Positions 1-6,547 of a DNA stretch of 24,251 nt are shown piece after piece. The position numbers and the translations under genes were made by a program. The stretch's first letter is position 1; each line of letters begins with the position of its first letter. This DNA is from CAVQGF01 sp045807945 (GTDB lineage: Bacteria > Acidobacteriota > Terriglobia > Terriglobales > Acidobacteriaceae), in assembly GCA_045807945.1 (NCBI GenBank), contig JBJMGI010000057.1, forward strand, positions 1-24,251, written 5' to 3'. Below the pieces are notes generated by a model, which saw nothing but the letters and a program-made list of their open reading frames with translations, did no database searches and had not been told where the DNA came from.

Positions 1-53
1 GAGCGAGCCCGAGCACAGCGAGGGCGAGTCGAGGGATCTGCATTTGCTTTTCG

Positions 54-78
54 CTAGCAACTAGCAACTAGCAACTGC
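54..78 (+). repeat. Heptamer tandem repeat (CTAGCAA)x3
   Basis: Three perfect head-to-tail copies of the heptamer CTAGCAA occupy 54-74 and are followed by a partial copy. The run lies just past the stop codon of the minus-strand MBL-fold gene. Arrays with the same 7-bp period and a related consensus recur near 3180, 15690 and 17858. Positions 1-53 show no gene; they are rich in GAGCGAG-like words. Confidence 0.8.
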
Positions 79-80
79 TT

Positions 81-1004
81 TCAGTGCCTCCTGAACTCTT
101 CCTTCTGCCCCGTGATGTCCTTATAGACGAACTCCACGAAATCGTTCGATTTAAAAACATCCCAATTCCAACTGTCGTACTTGGAGAGCACGTTCTCCTT
201 TTTTAACTGCTCGAGCGACTTGCCCTGTTTTACGTTTTTCTCCACGATGGCATAGCTGTCCTTCAGCATCGCCAGAAATTTCTTAAGATCGTCCACGTTT
301 GCCAGCGGCCCGTGCCCGGGGATGATCTTCGTCTCCGCATTCAGCTGCGGAATGATCTCCTCCAGGTTTTTCATCAGCCCCTTCACACTGCCGCCGCTGT
401 CGATATCGATGAACGGAAACACGCCATTGAAGAAGTCGTCACCCATGTGGACCACGTTCGATTGCGTGAACCACACCACCGCGTCGCCGTCGGTGTGTCC
501 ATGAGGAAAATGTACCGCGCGGATGTCTTCGCCATTGATGTGCACTGTCGCGGTGTTGTTGAAGGTGATGACCGGCAACGCGACCTTCGGCGCTGGATCG
601 CGGTGCTTGTCAGGATTCGGATCAGGGTTGCCGGTCGCCAAGCGGGTGCGCACGTTGTCTTGCGCGATGATGGTGGCGTGTTGTCCCCAGTACTGATTGC
701 CGCTGGTATGGTCGCCATGGAAATGTGTATTCAGCACAAACCGCACCGGCTTGTCGGTCACGCCCTTGAGCGCAGCCTGTATCTTTTCCGCCAGCGGCGC
801 GTATTGGTCGTCGACGATCAAAATCCCGTCATCGCCAACGGAAACGCCGATGTTGCCGCCGGCGAATCCGCCGGTGCCATCGATCATGTAAATGTTTCCC
901 GCGACTTTGGTGATGCGGCTTTGTATCTTGCTGAAGTCCTGTTCCTGCGCACCTGCGATGCCGAGCAACAAGAAGCACAACGAGGCCCATGACAACTTAC
1001 GCAT
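81..1004 (-). CDS. Exported MBL-fold metallo-hydrolase
   Basis: A 307-residue protein with an N-terminal signal peptide (about residues 1-19, hydrophobic core ending in AGAQ). The metallo-beta-lactamase fold is shown by the zinc motif HFHGDH (H-x-H-x-D-H, about residues 94-99), the later HTDGD segment (about 169-173) and the PGHGP loop (about 229-233). Members of this superfamily hydrolyse beta-lactams, lactones, thioesters or other substrates, and the sequence alone does not fix the substrate; the layout is like periplasmic class B3/SoxH-like hydrolases. The ATG is preceded by GAGGTGA at good spacing. It lies 14 bp downstream of the minus-strand DPDxP-motif gene, so the two probably share a transcript. 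The fold call is secure, the substrate unknown. Confidence 0.9.
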   Translation of the reverse strand: MRKLSWASLCFLLLGIAGAQEQDFSKIQSRITKVAGNIYMIDGTGGFAGGNIGVSVGDDGILIVDDQYAPLAEKIQAALKGVTDKPVRFVLNTHFHGDHTSGNQYWGQHATIIAQDNVRTRLATGNPDPNPDKHRDPAPKVALPVITFNNTATVHINGEDIRAVHFPHGHTDGDAVVWFTQSNVVHMGDDFFNGVFPFIDIDSGGSVKGLMKNLEEIIPQLNAETKIIPGHGPLANVDDLKKFLAMLKDSYAIVEKNVKQGKSLEQLKKENVLSKYDSWNWDVFKSNDFVEFVYKDITGQKEEFRRH

Positions 1005-1018
1005 GACTCACCTCATGG

Positions 1019-2152
1019 CTAAAAAAGTTTTAGCAGCTGACTGCCGTAGGACCGATACAGTTCGAACTTCTGATAGTGTTTCCCGATGCGCCTGAACAAA
1101 AACTCCGCCCGCCCGTCGCCGTCCGAATCCACCGCGTCCACAAATTGCAAGATGCCGACCGTGTCCAGGTGGTCGTCATCGGTGACGCTCGAAAACAATT
1201 TGTGCGGCAGGTTGTCCAGGTCCACGTGCGCGACGAGGGTGACGTAGCGATGGAAGGTTGAGCTTTGTCCGGCTGTGTCCTTGCGTTGGATCGGTGACAA
1301 CGCCGTTAGCACCAGCACAGCTTCGTTATTCGTGGCTGGATCATAGGCGCGCACCTGCACATTCTCCAGCGTGGGCTTTTTCAGAGTGCGCGTTCTGCTG
1401 CCACCCGTGGTCGTGTCACCTTCTGTGCCGGATGCGACCTCCGTCTCGGCCAACTCGCTCATCAGCTTCGTCAGCCGCTTCTCTTCTTCCGGCTTCCACA
1501 GGAAGAGGAACGACCGATCGTCATCCGGCGTCGCATCGGAAATCGCCGCCAGCAATTTGTTGTTCGACAATTGGATGGGCGATTGCTTCGGTGCTGGCGG
1601 CGGAGCGTTGACCAGCGGCGAATTTTTTGGTGGCGCCCCGCGCCGCAATTCCGGAGCATCCGGATCAGCAGCTTCCGGTGCTTCCGGCTTGCTCACGCCC
1701 GCGCTTGGCTCATCAGAGGCACCCCGCCTCATCCGCGGACGATCCGGATCATCATCCGTCGCCGGCGGCGCTGGGGGGATCGTCTTCGGCGCCGGCTTGG
1801 TCGTGTCCGGCCCGCCGCCGCGTTTCAGTTTCGGAGGTCCCGTGTCTTTTGCCTGCTCTTTCAGCGCGGCTTCTCGCGCCTTTTTCGCTTCTTCCTGCTT
1901 CCGCTTGGCTTCTGCTCGTGCGGCGATGGCTTCCGCCGAATCCCACACACCGCTCGCAATCCAGTTCTTCTCTTTGTCGGCAGACGCGCCCCGGATGGTG
2001 AACAGTCCCTTCGATTCGCCTGCCTCGCGCGCCTCGTACACGGTTCCGGGCTGTATCGCCCACGGCACCGGCGTTGCCATGTATGCGTCGGCGTCGAAAT
2101 ATCTTCCTTCATTCAAAATGATTCCCGGGATCAGCCGCGGAGCATACTTCAC
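1019..2152 (-). CDS. DPDxP-motif acidobacterial protein, probably 5'-truncated
   Basis: A 377-residue open frame starting from GTG. It has a conserved-looking N-terminal block (about 1-72), a charged Ala/Glu/Lys stretch (73-103), a Pro-rich linker with three related motifs (GPPKLKRG at 105-112, DPDRPRMRRG near 135-144, DPDAPELRRG near 163-172), and a C-terminal domain ending in an Asp-rich DSDGDG loop that resembles FG-GAP/EF-hand-like calcium sites. From memory, relatives of this type in Acidobacteria begin with a signal peptide. Here the frame stays open upstream for 21 codons and then meets TGA at 2216-2218, with no signal peptide and no good ribosome site at the GTG. I infer that the real 5' end is missing, lost at the palindrome at 2194-2214. 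Function unknown; probably secreted originally. Confidence 0.65.
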   Translation of the reverse strand: MKYAPRLIPGIILNEGRYFDADAYMATPVPWAIQPGTVYEAREAGESKGLFTIRGASADKEKNWIASGVWDSAEAIAARAEAKRKQEEAKKAREAALKEQAKDTGPPKLKRGGGPDTTKPAPKTIPPAPPATDDDPDRPRMRRGASDEPSAGVSKPEAPEAADPDAPELRRGAPPKNSPLVNAPPPAPKQSPIQLSNNKLLAAISDATPDDDRSFLFLWKPEEEKRLTKLMSELAETEVASGTEGDTTTGGSRTRTLKKPTLENVQVRAYDPATNNEAVLVLTALSPIQRKDTAGQSSTFHRYVTLVAHVDLDNLPHKLFSSVTDDDHLDTVGILQFVDAVDSDGDGRAEFLFRRIGKHYQKFELYRSYGSQLLKLF

Positions 2153-2189
2153 CGGCGTCTTTGATTTGCCTTGTGTAGCCGCTCCACCC

Positions 2190-2933
2190 GTGGCCGCGGA
2201 CGCCTCGTCCGCGGTTCAAGCTGTTGAAGAAGTCACTGCCGGTCCGCCGAAGGCAGTCCGCAAGCGCCTGGCAGACGAGCGCCTCAGCGTCACCCACAAG
2301 TTCTCCGTCGCCGGACACGATGGCTACATCACCGTCGGTCTCTACGAAGACGGGCAACCGGGCGAGATCTTCATCCGCATGGCCAAAGAAGGTTCCACCG
2401 TCAGCGGCCTCATGGATTCGTTCGCCACCGCCATCTCCATCGCCTTGCAGCACGGCGTGCCGCTGCGCCTGATGTGCGAAAAGTTCGCGCATACGCGCTT
2501 CGAACCCAGCGGCTGGTCGGGGAACCCGGAGATCGGCTTTGCCAAGTCGATCATGGATTACATCTTCCGCTGGATGCACCTGCGCTTCCTCACCGGGCAG
2601 CAGCAGGCCCTGTTCGACGGACTGCGTCCGAAAACCATCGGCGCCATGCCTCCGGGCGTGCCCGATGAGAACGGATTGCTCTCCAGCGGGACAACGCCCC
2701 CGCAAGGCGGGATCGCGAACGGACCTTCCGTCTCCGGTTCTGCTCAGCTAGGAGCTAGTAGCCAAGCGTCCGGAGCGCCGACCGATCGCGGCCTGTTCCA
2801 CGCCGCCGACGCCATGAAAGACTTCGTCGACATGGGCGACGCACCTTCGTGCCACGTCTGCGGCGCAATCATGACGCGCAACGGAAGTTGTTATCGCTGC
2901 ATGTCGTGCGGCTCGACCAGCGGGTGCAGCTAG
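2190..2933 (+). CDS. nrdJ: C-terminal segment of B12-dependent ribonucleotide reductase (NrdJ), catalytic barrel missing
   Basis: From about 2215 the frame matches the C-terminal part of class II, adenosylcobalamin-dependent ribonucleotide reductase: a linker, the TSCPD-type domain (VTHKF, GYITVGLYEDGQPGE, MAKEGST, FAHTRFEPSGW, DYIFRW), a variable Pro/Ser linker, and the Cys-rich tail CHVCG...CYRCMSCGSTSGCS that supplies reducing thiols. The full enzyme is about 900-1200 residues; only about 240 are here and the radical barrel is absent. The frame is open back to 1371, but that part is the antisense of the DPDxP gene. Possible starts are GTG 2190, TTG 2166 or ATG 2118, none with a convincing ribosome site. 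Pseudomonas splits this enzyme into NrdJa and NrdJb, so a stand-alone NrdJb-like product is possible. I favour a truncated gene or a chimeric junction. Confidence 0.7.
   Translation: MAADASSAVQAVEEVTAGPPKAVRKRLADERLSVTHKFSVAGHDGYITVGLYEDGQPGEIFIRMAKEGSTVSGLMDSFATAISIALQHGVPLRLMCEKFAHTRFEPSGWSGNPEIGFAKSIMDYIFRWMHLRFLTGQQQALFDGLRPKTIGAMPPGVPDENGLLSSGTTPPQGGIANGPSVSGSAQLGASSQASGAPTDRGLFHAADAMKDFVDMGDAPSCHVCGAIMTRNGSCYRCMSCGSTSGCS
2194..2214. repeat. 21-bp perfect palindrome at the truncation junction
   Basis: Arms CCGCGGACG and CGTCCGCGG flank a 3-base loop CCT. The palindrome sits where the minus-strand DPDxP gene and the plus-strand nrdJ segment both run out of recognisable sequence. It has the same build (about 9-bp arms, 3-base loop) as the palindrome at 2943-2963. 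Confidence 0.85.
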
Positions 2934-2942
2934 TTTGTGTAT

Positions 2943-3001
2943 CCACGGACCTCTGGTCCGTGGTCCCGAGCGATTTGGTAGGTCAGGGCTTCAGCCCTGA
3001 C
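2943..3001. repeat. Two intergenic palindromes
   Basis: CCACGGACC-TCT-GGTCCGTGG occupies 2943-2963. GTCAGGGCT-TC-AGCCCTGAC occupies 2982-3001. Both are perfect. They begin 9 bp after the nrdJ stop and have no T-tract, so they look like dispersed REP-type palindromes rather than an ordinary terminator, although they could fold in the transcript. Confidence 0.8.
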
Positions 3002-3040
3002 TGCGAGCGGAGCGAGCAAAGAGGCACCTGCATTTAGGGT

Positions 3041-3172
3041 TTGGGCGGGTCAGCCCTTCAGGGCGGACATCAGGGGCCGATGAAATTCCGCACCGTGACC
3101 CCTTAAGGGGTCACGGTGCGGAGGTTAAAAGGAATCAGCTTTGTGTCAGGCGTAAACGCCTGACCCGCCCAA
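3041..3172. repeat. 132-bp palindromic element with 13-bp terminal inverted repeats
   Basis: The ends are TTGGGCGGGTCAG (3041-3053) and its exact reverse complement (3160-3172). Inside are a GCCCT-TC-AGGGC hairpin (3053-3064), a perfect 34-bp palindrome with 15-bp arms around TTAA (3088-3121), and GTCAGGCG-TAAA-CGCCTGAC (3145-3164). No open reading frame lies within it and no clear target-site duplication is visible. It could be a non-autonomous MITE-like element or a composite of REP-type palindromes. Confidence 0.7.
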
Positions 3173-3179
3173 GGATCTT

Positions 3180-3207
3180 CTAGCAACCAGCAACCAGCAA
3201 CTGGCAA
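3180..3207 (+). repeat. Heptamer tandem repeat (CYRGCAA)x4
   Basis: Four consecutive 7-mers CTAGCAA, CCAGCAA, CCAGCAA and CTGGCAA end 20 bp before the start codon at 3228. They share period and consensus with the array at 54-74. Confidence 0.8.
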
Positions 3208-3227
3208 CTTGTTTTCCGGCAACTGCA

Positions 3228-3686
3228 ATGAGCACGCCGACCAATGCGGGTGCAGATGGAAGTCGCGTGGTCCCGCTCGTCACCTCCACCATCATCGCCA
3301 CGCAGCACGCCTTCGACCTCGCCGAGCACCTCCGCGACGAAGAGCTGAAGCAGAAGATCTACGAGGTCTACACGCTGGTGCTGGTCCTCGACCGCCAGAT
3401 GGCGGCGCTGGAAGAGGAGAACCGCACTCTGCGGCGCGAACTCGCCGAGCGGCGCCGGGTGATGGCCGAGCGCAAAGGCGTCTTCGGATATTGGTTCAAG
3501 GAAGGCGAGACCGATCCGCTGTGCCCGGTCTGCTGCGAGCGCGACGACGCGCTCAGCTACCTCTCGCAGGTCGAGCACGTGGAAAAGGGCTCCCGCCGCG
3601 TCTGTGGCACCTGCCAGTCAGTCTTCTGGGAGCTGCTCAAAAGCAACCTGCCGGTCGTGCCTGAGGATGGGGGGCAGCGGACCTAG
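3228..3686 (+). CDS. Conserved hypothetical coiled-coil / zinc-ribbon protein
   Basis: A 152-residue protein. Residues about 20-85 are helical and highly charged, with a heptad-like stretch (LVLDRQMAALEEENRTLRREL) that suggests a dimeric coiled coil. A four-Cys zinc ribbon follows: CPVCC near 98-102 and CGTC near 131-134. No catalytic motif is seen. Soluble coiled-coil/zinc-ribbon proteins often bind nucleic acid or act as adaptors, but nothing here settles the role. The stop codon overlaps the convergent Crp/Fnr gene by 4 bp through a shared CTAG. The ATG has only a poor ribosome site; an ATG start at this position fits the beginning of the conserved-looking sequence. Confidence 0.75.
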   Translation: MSTPTNAGADGSRVVPLVTSTIIATQHAFDLAEHLRDEELKQKIYEVYTLVLVLDRQMAALEEENRTLRRELAERRRVMAERKGVFGYWFKEGETDPLCPVCCERDDALSYLSQVEHVEKGSRRVCGTCQSVFWELLKSNLPVVPEDGGQRT

Positions 3687-4348
3687 TCGTGCAGGACAAC
3701 ATTCAGAAGCGAGCTGTGGACCTGCAGTGTACCGTTGTATTTAATGAAGCCTAGCTTCCGGAAGCGGTTCAGGAAAAAACTGACGCGTGAGCGCGTGGTG
3801 CCCACCATCTCAGCCAAGATCTCCTGGCTGATCTTAGGGATCACGGCCTCAGGCACTCCCTCTTTGCCAAAGCGCGCCAATAGAAGAAGCACTCGGGCAA
3901 GTCTCTTCTCGCTTGAGTTGAACAGTTGATCTACAAGGTCTTCCTGGAAGCGAATGTTTCGCGCCAATAGATAGGTAACGAACATGTCTGAAAATGAATG
4001 TTCGCGGTGCAGCGCATCCATCATCACCTTTTTTTCGACACGCAAGAGTTCGCAGGAGGTCATTGCAGCCGCGGAGGACATTCGTAAGACCTGGCCGGCG
4101 AGCGCTCCCTCGCCGATAAACTCCCCTTCGTGCACGATCCCGATGGTGGCTTCTTTGCCGCTTTTGGAGACGACGGAGAGCCTCACTCTGCCCTTTTGTA
4201 TGTAGAAGACGGCGTCGGCTTTGTCGCCCTGCGAGAAGATGGCCCTTTTTTTTCCAACCGATACCAACTTCCTGCCAGTGCCGATGGTGGCCAGGAAGTC
4301 CTTTGGACTGAATTCCTTAATTTTTTTTAACGCGACTGCAGACTTCAT
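3683..4348 (-). CDS. Crp/Fnr-family transcriptional regulator
   Basis: A 221-residue protein with an N-terminal cyclic-nucleotide-binding-type beta-barrel (about 20-125; IFSQGDKADAVFYIQKGRVRLS and EGEFIGEGAL are typical), a dimerisation helix (about 128-150) and a C-terminal winged helix-turn-helix (about 170-205; ISQEILAEMVGTTRSRVSFFLNRFRKLGFI). There is no N-terminal Cys cluster like that of FNR, so no iron-sulphur sensing is indicated. The GE-G-L segment resembles the phosphate-binding cassette, but the canonical Arg-Ser-Ala-Ser motif is not intact, so cAMP binding is doubtful. It is transcribed divergently from the small gene at 4553, with a 204-bp spacer that could hold shared control sites. 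Confidence 0.9.
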   Translation of the reverse strand: MKSAVALKKIKEFSPKDFLATIGTGRKLVSVGKKRAIFSQGDKADAVFYIQKGRVRLSVVSKSGKEATIGIVHEGEFIGEGALAGQVLRMSSAAAMTSCELLRVEKKVMMDALHREHSFSDMFVTYLLARNIRFQEDLVDQLFNSSEKRLARVLLLLARFGKEGVPEAVIPKISQEILAEMVGTTRSRVSFFLNRFRKLGFIKYNGTLQVHSSLLNVVLHD

Positions 4349-4486
4349 GTTGCAAAAGTATCACCTGCCGCATTATGCGGGGAGACTGCTTAAGCTGCCT
4401 TTTTACAGCCGCTTACGCCGCGATTAGGCTGCACCTATCTCATAGGCGTTGTCAGGCTAGCGCGCACGTTTAGCTATGTTCGATAG

Positions 4487-4540
4487 TTGACATAGGCTTC
4501 GGATAAGGATACCGTCTGCAGGTTAGCGATACGTTAGCGA
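4487..4540 (+). promoter_or_regulatory. Candidate promoter and direct repeats upstream of 4553
   Basis: A consensus -35 box TTGACA lies at 4487-4492 and a weak -10 match TACCGT at 4510-4515 after a 17-bp spacer. Just downstream is the direct repeat GTTAGCGA at 4522-4529 and 4533-4540 (11-bp period, one helical turn). An inverted pair CTATGT/ACATAG spans the -35 box. These could be sites for the divergent Crp/Fnr regulator, but they do not match the TGTGA-N6-TCACA consensus. Confidence 0.35.
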
Positions 4541-4552
4541 ATCGGCCCTCTA

Positions 4553-4870
4553 ATGAAAAAGAACAGCAGCAACGGCAATGGCAACAACGGCCACCACGCG
4601 GGAGAAGGTCTCAATTTCTCAAGTGTCTTGAAGGTGGATGTTCCCCTTGGCCGCCATGGCAAGCACCGGGACCTGGTCACAAAGATCCTGGCCGATCTGG
4701 AGCGCGCAAAGGCAGACACCGCTGTGTGCATCCCGCTGGAAAGATTGGAAGGGGAGAAGATGCAGAACGTTCGCTCTGCCCTGAACCGGGTCACCCGCGA
4801 AAAGAACATGGACGTCGCCACGTCAACCGATGACAAGTACTTGTACGTGTGGCGCAACGGCTCGTTGTAA
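4553..4870 (+). CDS. Conserved small hypothetical protein
   Basis: A 105-residue soluble protein. The first 20 residues are Asn/Gly-rich and disordered. The rest (about 20-103) is an alpha/beta block containing HRDLVTKILADLERAKADTA, then NVRSALNRVTREKNMDVATSTDDKYLYVWR. The basic 'R-x2-L-N-R' helix followed by a beta hairpin is compatible with nucleic-acid binding, but I do not recognise a named family. No signal peptide or membrane segment is present. The start is poorly supported by a ribosome site, yet a candidate promoter lies at suitable distance upstream. Confidence 0.7.
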   Translation: MKKNSSNGNGNNGHHAGEGLNFSSVLKVDVPLGRHGKHRDLVTKILADLERAKADTAVCIPLERLEGEKMQNVRSALNRVTREKNMDVATSTDDKYLYVWRNGSL

Positions 4871-4915
4871 CTCGAACATTCCCGCTTGGCTCAACCAGAA
4901 GAGAGGCGCGGCGCT

Positions 4916-5128
4916 TCAGTCGCCTTCATCCCCCGAAGAACTCGACTTCAACAGCGTAAAAGCTACGATACATGCGGGGACGGCGCACCCCGGTAAATAC
5001 ATACCAGCAGGAACAAGCACGCTTGTCGCGTCTGGGCGATGGGCAACGGAGTGAGAAACGCGATACTGGGCGGGTGCGGTCGTTACTGATCCGGGATAGT
5101 AAACCTTGGCAGAAACTTTGGCCTGCAT
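4916..5128 (-). CDS. Small protein with YRVSH / LPGC-x4-C motifs
   Basis: A 70-residue open frame whose ATG is preceded by an excellent ribosome site (GAGGTAA, 4 bases before the ATG). The sequence contains YRVSHSVAHRP (about 22-32) and a later LPGCAVPACIVAF block (about 45-57). From memory this resembles short acidobacterial proteins of the pattern Y-x-V-x-H...HR...FPxCxxC...VxF; no database support is available here. The two Cys could bind metal. It is flanked by weakly coding DNA on both sides (5129-5285 holds nothing I recognise). Confidence 0.5.
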   Translation of the reverse strand: MQAKVSAKVYYPGSVTTAPAQYRVSHSVAHRPDATSVLVPAGMYLPGCAVPACIVAFTLLKSSSSGDEGD

Positions 5129-5285
5129 AAATTACCTCAGGGGACTCGTGTGCATAACGAGAGTGTCTGAATCCTAATTAGCCTCTGCACTGAGAACTGG
5201 TCAAATTTGAACAACTGAGAAAAAAAGATTTGCGCGGCTTGCGGTCTGCACATTTCCTGTCGCTCCGGTTTGCGAGCACAGAGAC

Positions 5286-5426
5286 TTACTTCTCTTCAGC
5301 CGCGAGACGTCGATCGTAATGGGGCTGAGTGCGGGGCAAGCCGATACAAAGCTCGCACTTCTCACCCGGCTTCGCGCCACAGGTTGGGCAGCGAACCGTC
5401 AGCGCAGGGTCCCGTCTGACTTTCAT
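5286..5426 (-). CDS. Mini zinc-finger protein (CPTCGAKPGEKC)
   Basis: A 46-residue protein starting MKVRRDPALTVRCPTCGAKP. The motif CPTCGAKPGEKCELC followed by PRTQPHYDRRLAAEEK matches a widespread short treble-clef/zinc-ribbon type in which C-x2-C, a following Cys and a downstream His coordinate zinc. The frame stays open to 5660, which would give 124 residues, but the extra N-terminal part shows no domain; the start at 5426 is chosen because the familiar short proteins begin there. The ribosome site is weak (AGGA very near the ATG), so the longer version cannot be excluded. Its role is unknown. Confidence 0.55.
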   Translation of the reverse strand: MKVRRDPALTVRCPTCGAKPGEKCELCIGLPRTQPHYDRRLAAEEK

Positions 5427-5722
5427 TTCCTGAATATTGCAACTTCCCAGAGTAGCGGGCTGTTCAATTTTGACCACTGCATTTTCCGTCCGACTTCCCC
5501 GCGTTTTCGGCCCCGAACTCACTCCTAACTCGTCTCGAATCACTATTGCTAGCGTGTAAGCCGTCCGCTCCCCCCGCAACACTGTTTGCAAAGTGAGCAA
5601 TTTTGCACAGTTACGTACCGAACATAAGAGGCATACTCCTGTTTCGGCCCCCATCAGCAAGGTTACTCACTCAGCATTCATGTAAGTCCGCGGCGGCGAA
5701 TCGCCCCGAGGAAAAGGAGACG

Positions 5723-6481
5723 ATGCGCATGCGCGTATTCAACAGGTTCAAGCTCGTAGCATTCCTCACGGCGATCACATTCGTTATTGGCACCACGTCA
5801 TGCGGCGACTCAGACAAGAAGGGCTCCGCGGGTGCCGGAGGTTCAGGTGTAGCGCTCGGAGCTGCCGCCGGCTGCGCGATCCTCGCCGGATCCACGATTA
5901 CAAACACTGGTCCGACCGTGATCACAGGTGGAGACGTTTGCCTCAGCCCCGGCACGGCGGTCACGGGCTTTGCTGCAATCGACGCGGGTCCGGGCGTGCT
6001 GACGCCGCCGGCTGTCTTCCATATCACCGATCCGACAGCCGCCCAAGCGCAGCTGGATCTCACCACCGCTTACAACAATCTGGCCGGAACCGCGGGCGGA
6101 GCTTCGCTCCCCGGCGACATCAGCGGATTGACGTTCACGCCCGGCGTCTACAAAAACGCAAGCTCAGTCGGGCTCCTCTCTTCCGCCGGCGCAGTCACGC
6201 TTAACGGACTGGGCGATGCCAACGCTGTGTTCATCTTCCAGATCGGCTCGTCGCTCACCACCGCCACCAGCTCGCAAGTCATTTTGAGCGGCGGCACGCA
6301 AGCCAAGAATGTTTTTTGGCAGGTGGGCAGCTCGGCGACGCTGGGCACTTCTTCCACCTTCAACGGGAACATCGTTGCGCTTACATCCATCACTCTGACC
6401 AACGGCGCAACTCTTAACGGTCGCGCGCTGGCTCGCAACGGGGCCGTCTCGCTCGATTCAAATCCCGTCACCGTTCAGTAG
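5723..6481 (+). CDS. DUF3494 ice-binding-type protein, probable lipoprotein
   Basis: A 252-residue protein. An N-terminal hydrophobic segment (about 8-28) ends in TTSCGDS, resembling a lipobox with a non-canonical -3 residue. A Gly-rich linker follows, then a single DUF3494 ice-binding domain (about 45-252): AILAGSTITNTGPTVITGGDVCLSPG, TAAQAQLDLTTAYNNLAG, LPGDISGLTFTPGVY, NAVFIFQIGSSL, NVFWQVGSSATLGTSSTF, GRALARNGAVSL. In this family the discontinuous beta-solenoid binds ice through a flat Thr/Ser-rich face and serves freeze tolerance or ice adhesion; some members act as general adhesins. The start was chosen at ATG 5723 because AAGGAG precedes it; the frame is open upstream to 5603. It precedes the OM-barrel gene by 66 bp on the same strand. 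Confidence 0.88.
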   Translation: MRMRVFNRFKLVAFLTAITFVIGTTSCGDSDKKGSAGAGGSGVALGAAAGCAILAGSTITNTGPTVITGGDVCLSPGTAVTGFAAIDAGPGVLTPPAVFHITDPTAAQAQLDLTTAYNNLAGTAGGASLPGDISGLTFTPGVYKNASSVGLLSSAGAVTLNGLGDANAVFIFQIGSSLTTATSSQVILSGGTQAKNVFWQVGSSATLGTSSTFNGNIVALTSITLTNGATLNGRALARNGAVSLDSNPVTVQ

Positions 6482-6547
6482 TGACGTGTTTCACCGCAAT
6501 CTCCGCGCATTCGCGGCAAGAACGAAATCTGCTTAAGGAGCTCCAAA

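Noticed and set aside
54..74. Heptamer arrays as a CRISPR
   Set aside because: The repeats are 7 bp and have no spacers, and there are no cas genes.
1371..2150. Long plus-strand open frame fused upstream of the nrdJ segment
   Set aside because: It is antisense to the DPDxP gene, is Ser/Ala/Gly-rich without domain features, and the recognisable NrdJ sequence starts only near 2215.
3209..3664. 151-residue plus-strand open frame rich in Arg and Ala
   Set aside because: It is a +1 frame shadow of the coiled-coil/zinc-ribbon gene, which has Cys knuckles and helical heptads.
5427..5660. N-terminal extension of the CPTCGAKPGEKC protein
   Set aside because: The extra 78 residues have no domain features and the far start has no ribosome site; kept only as an alternative.
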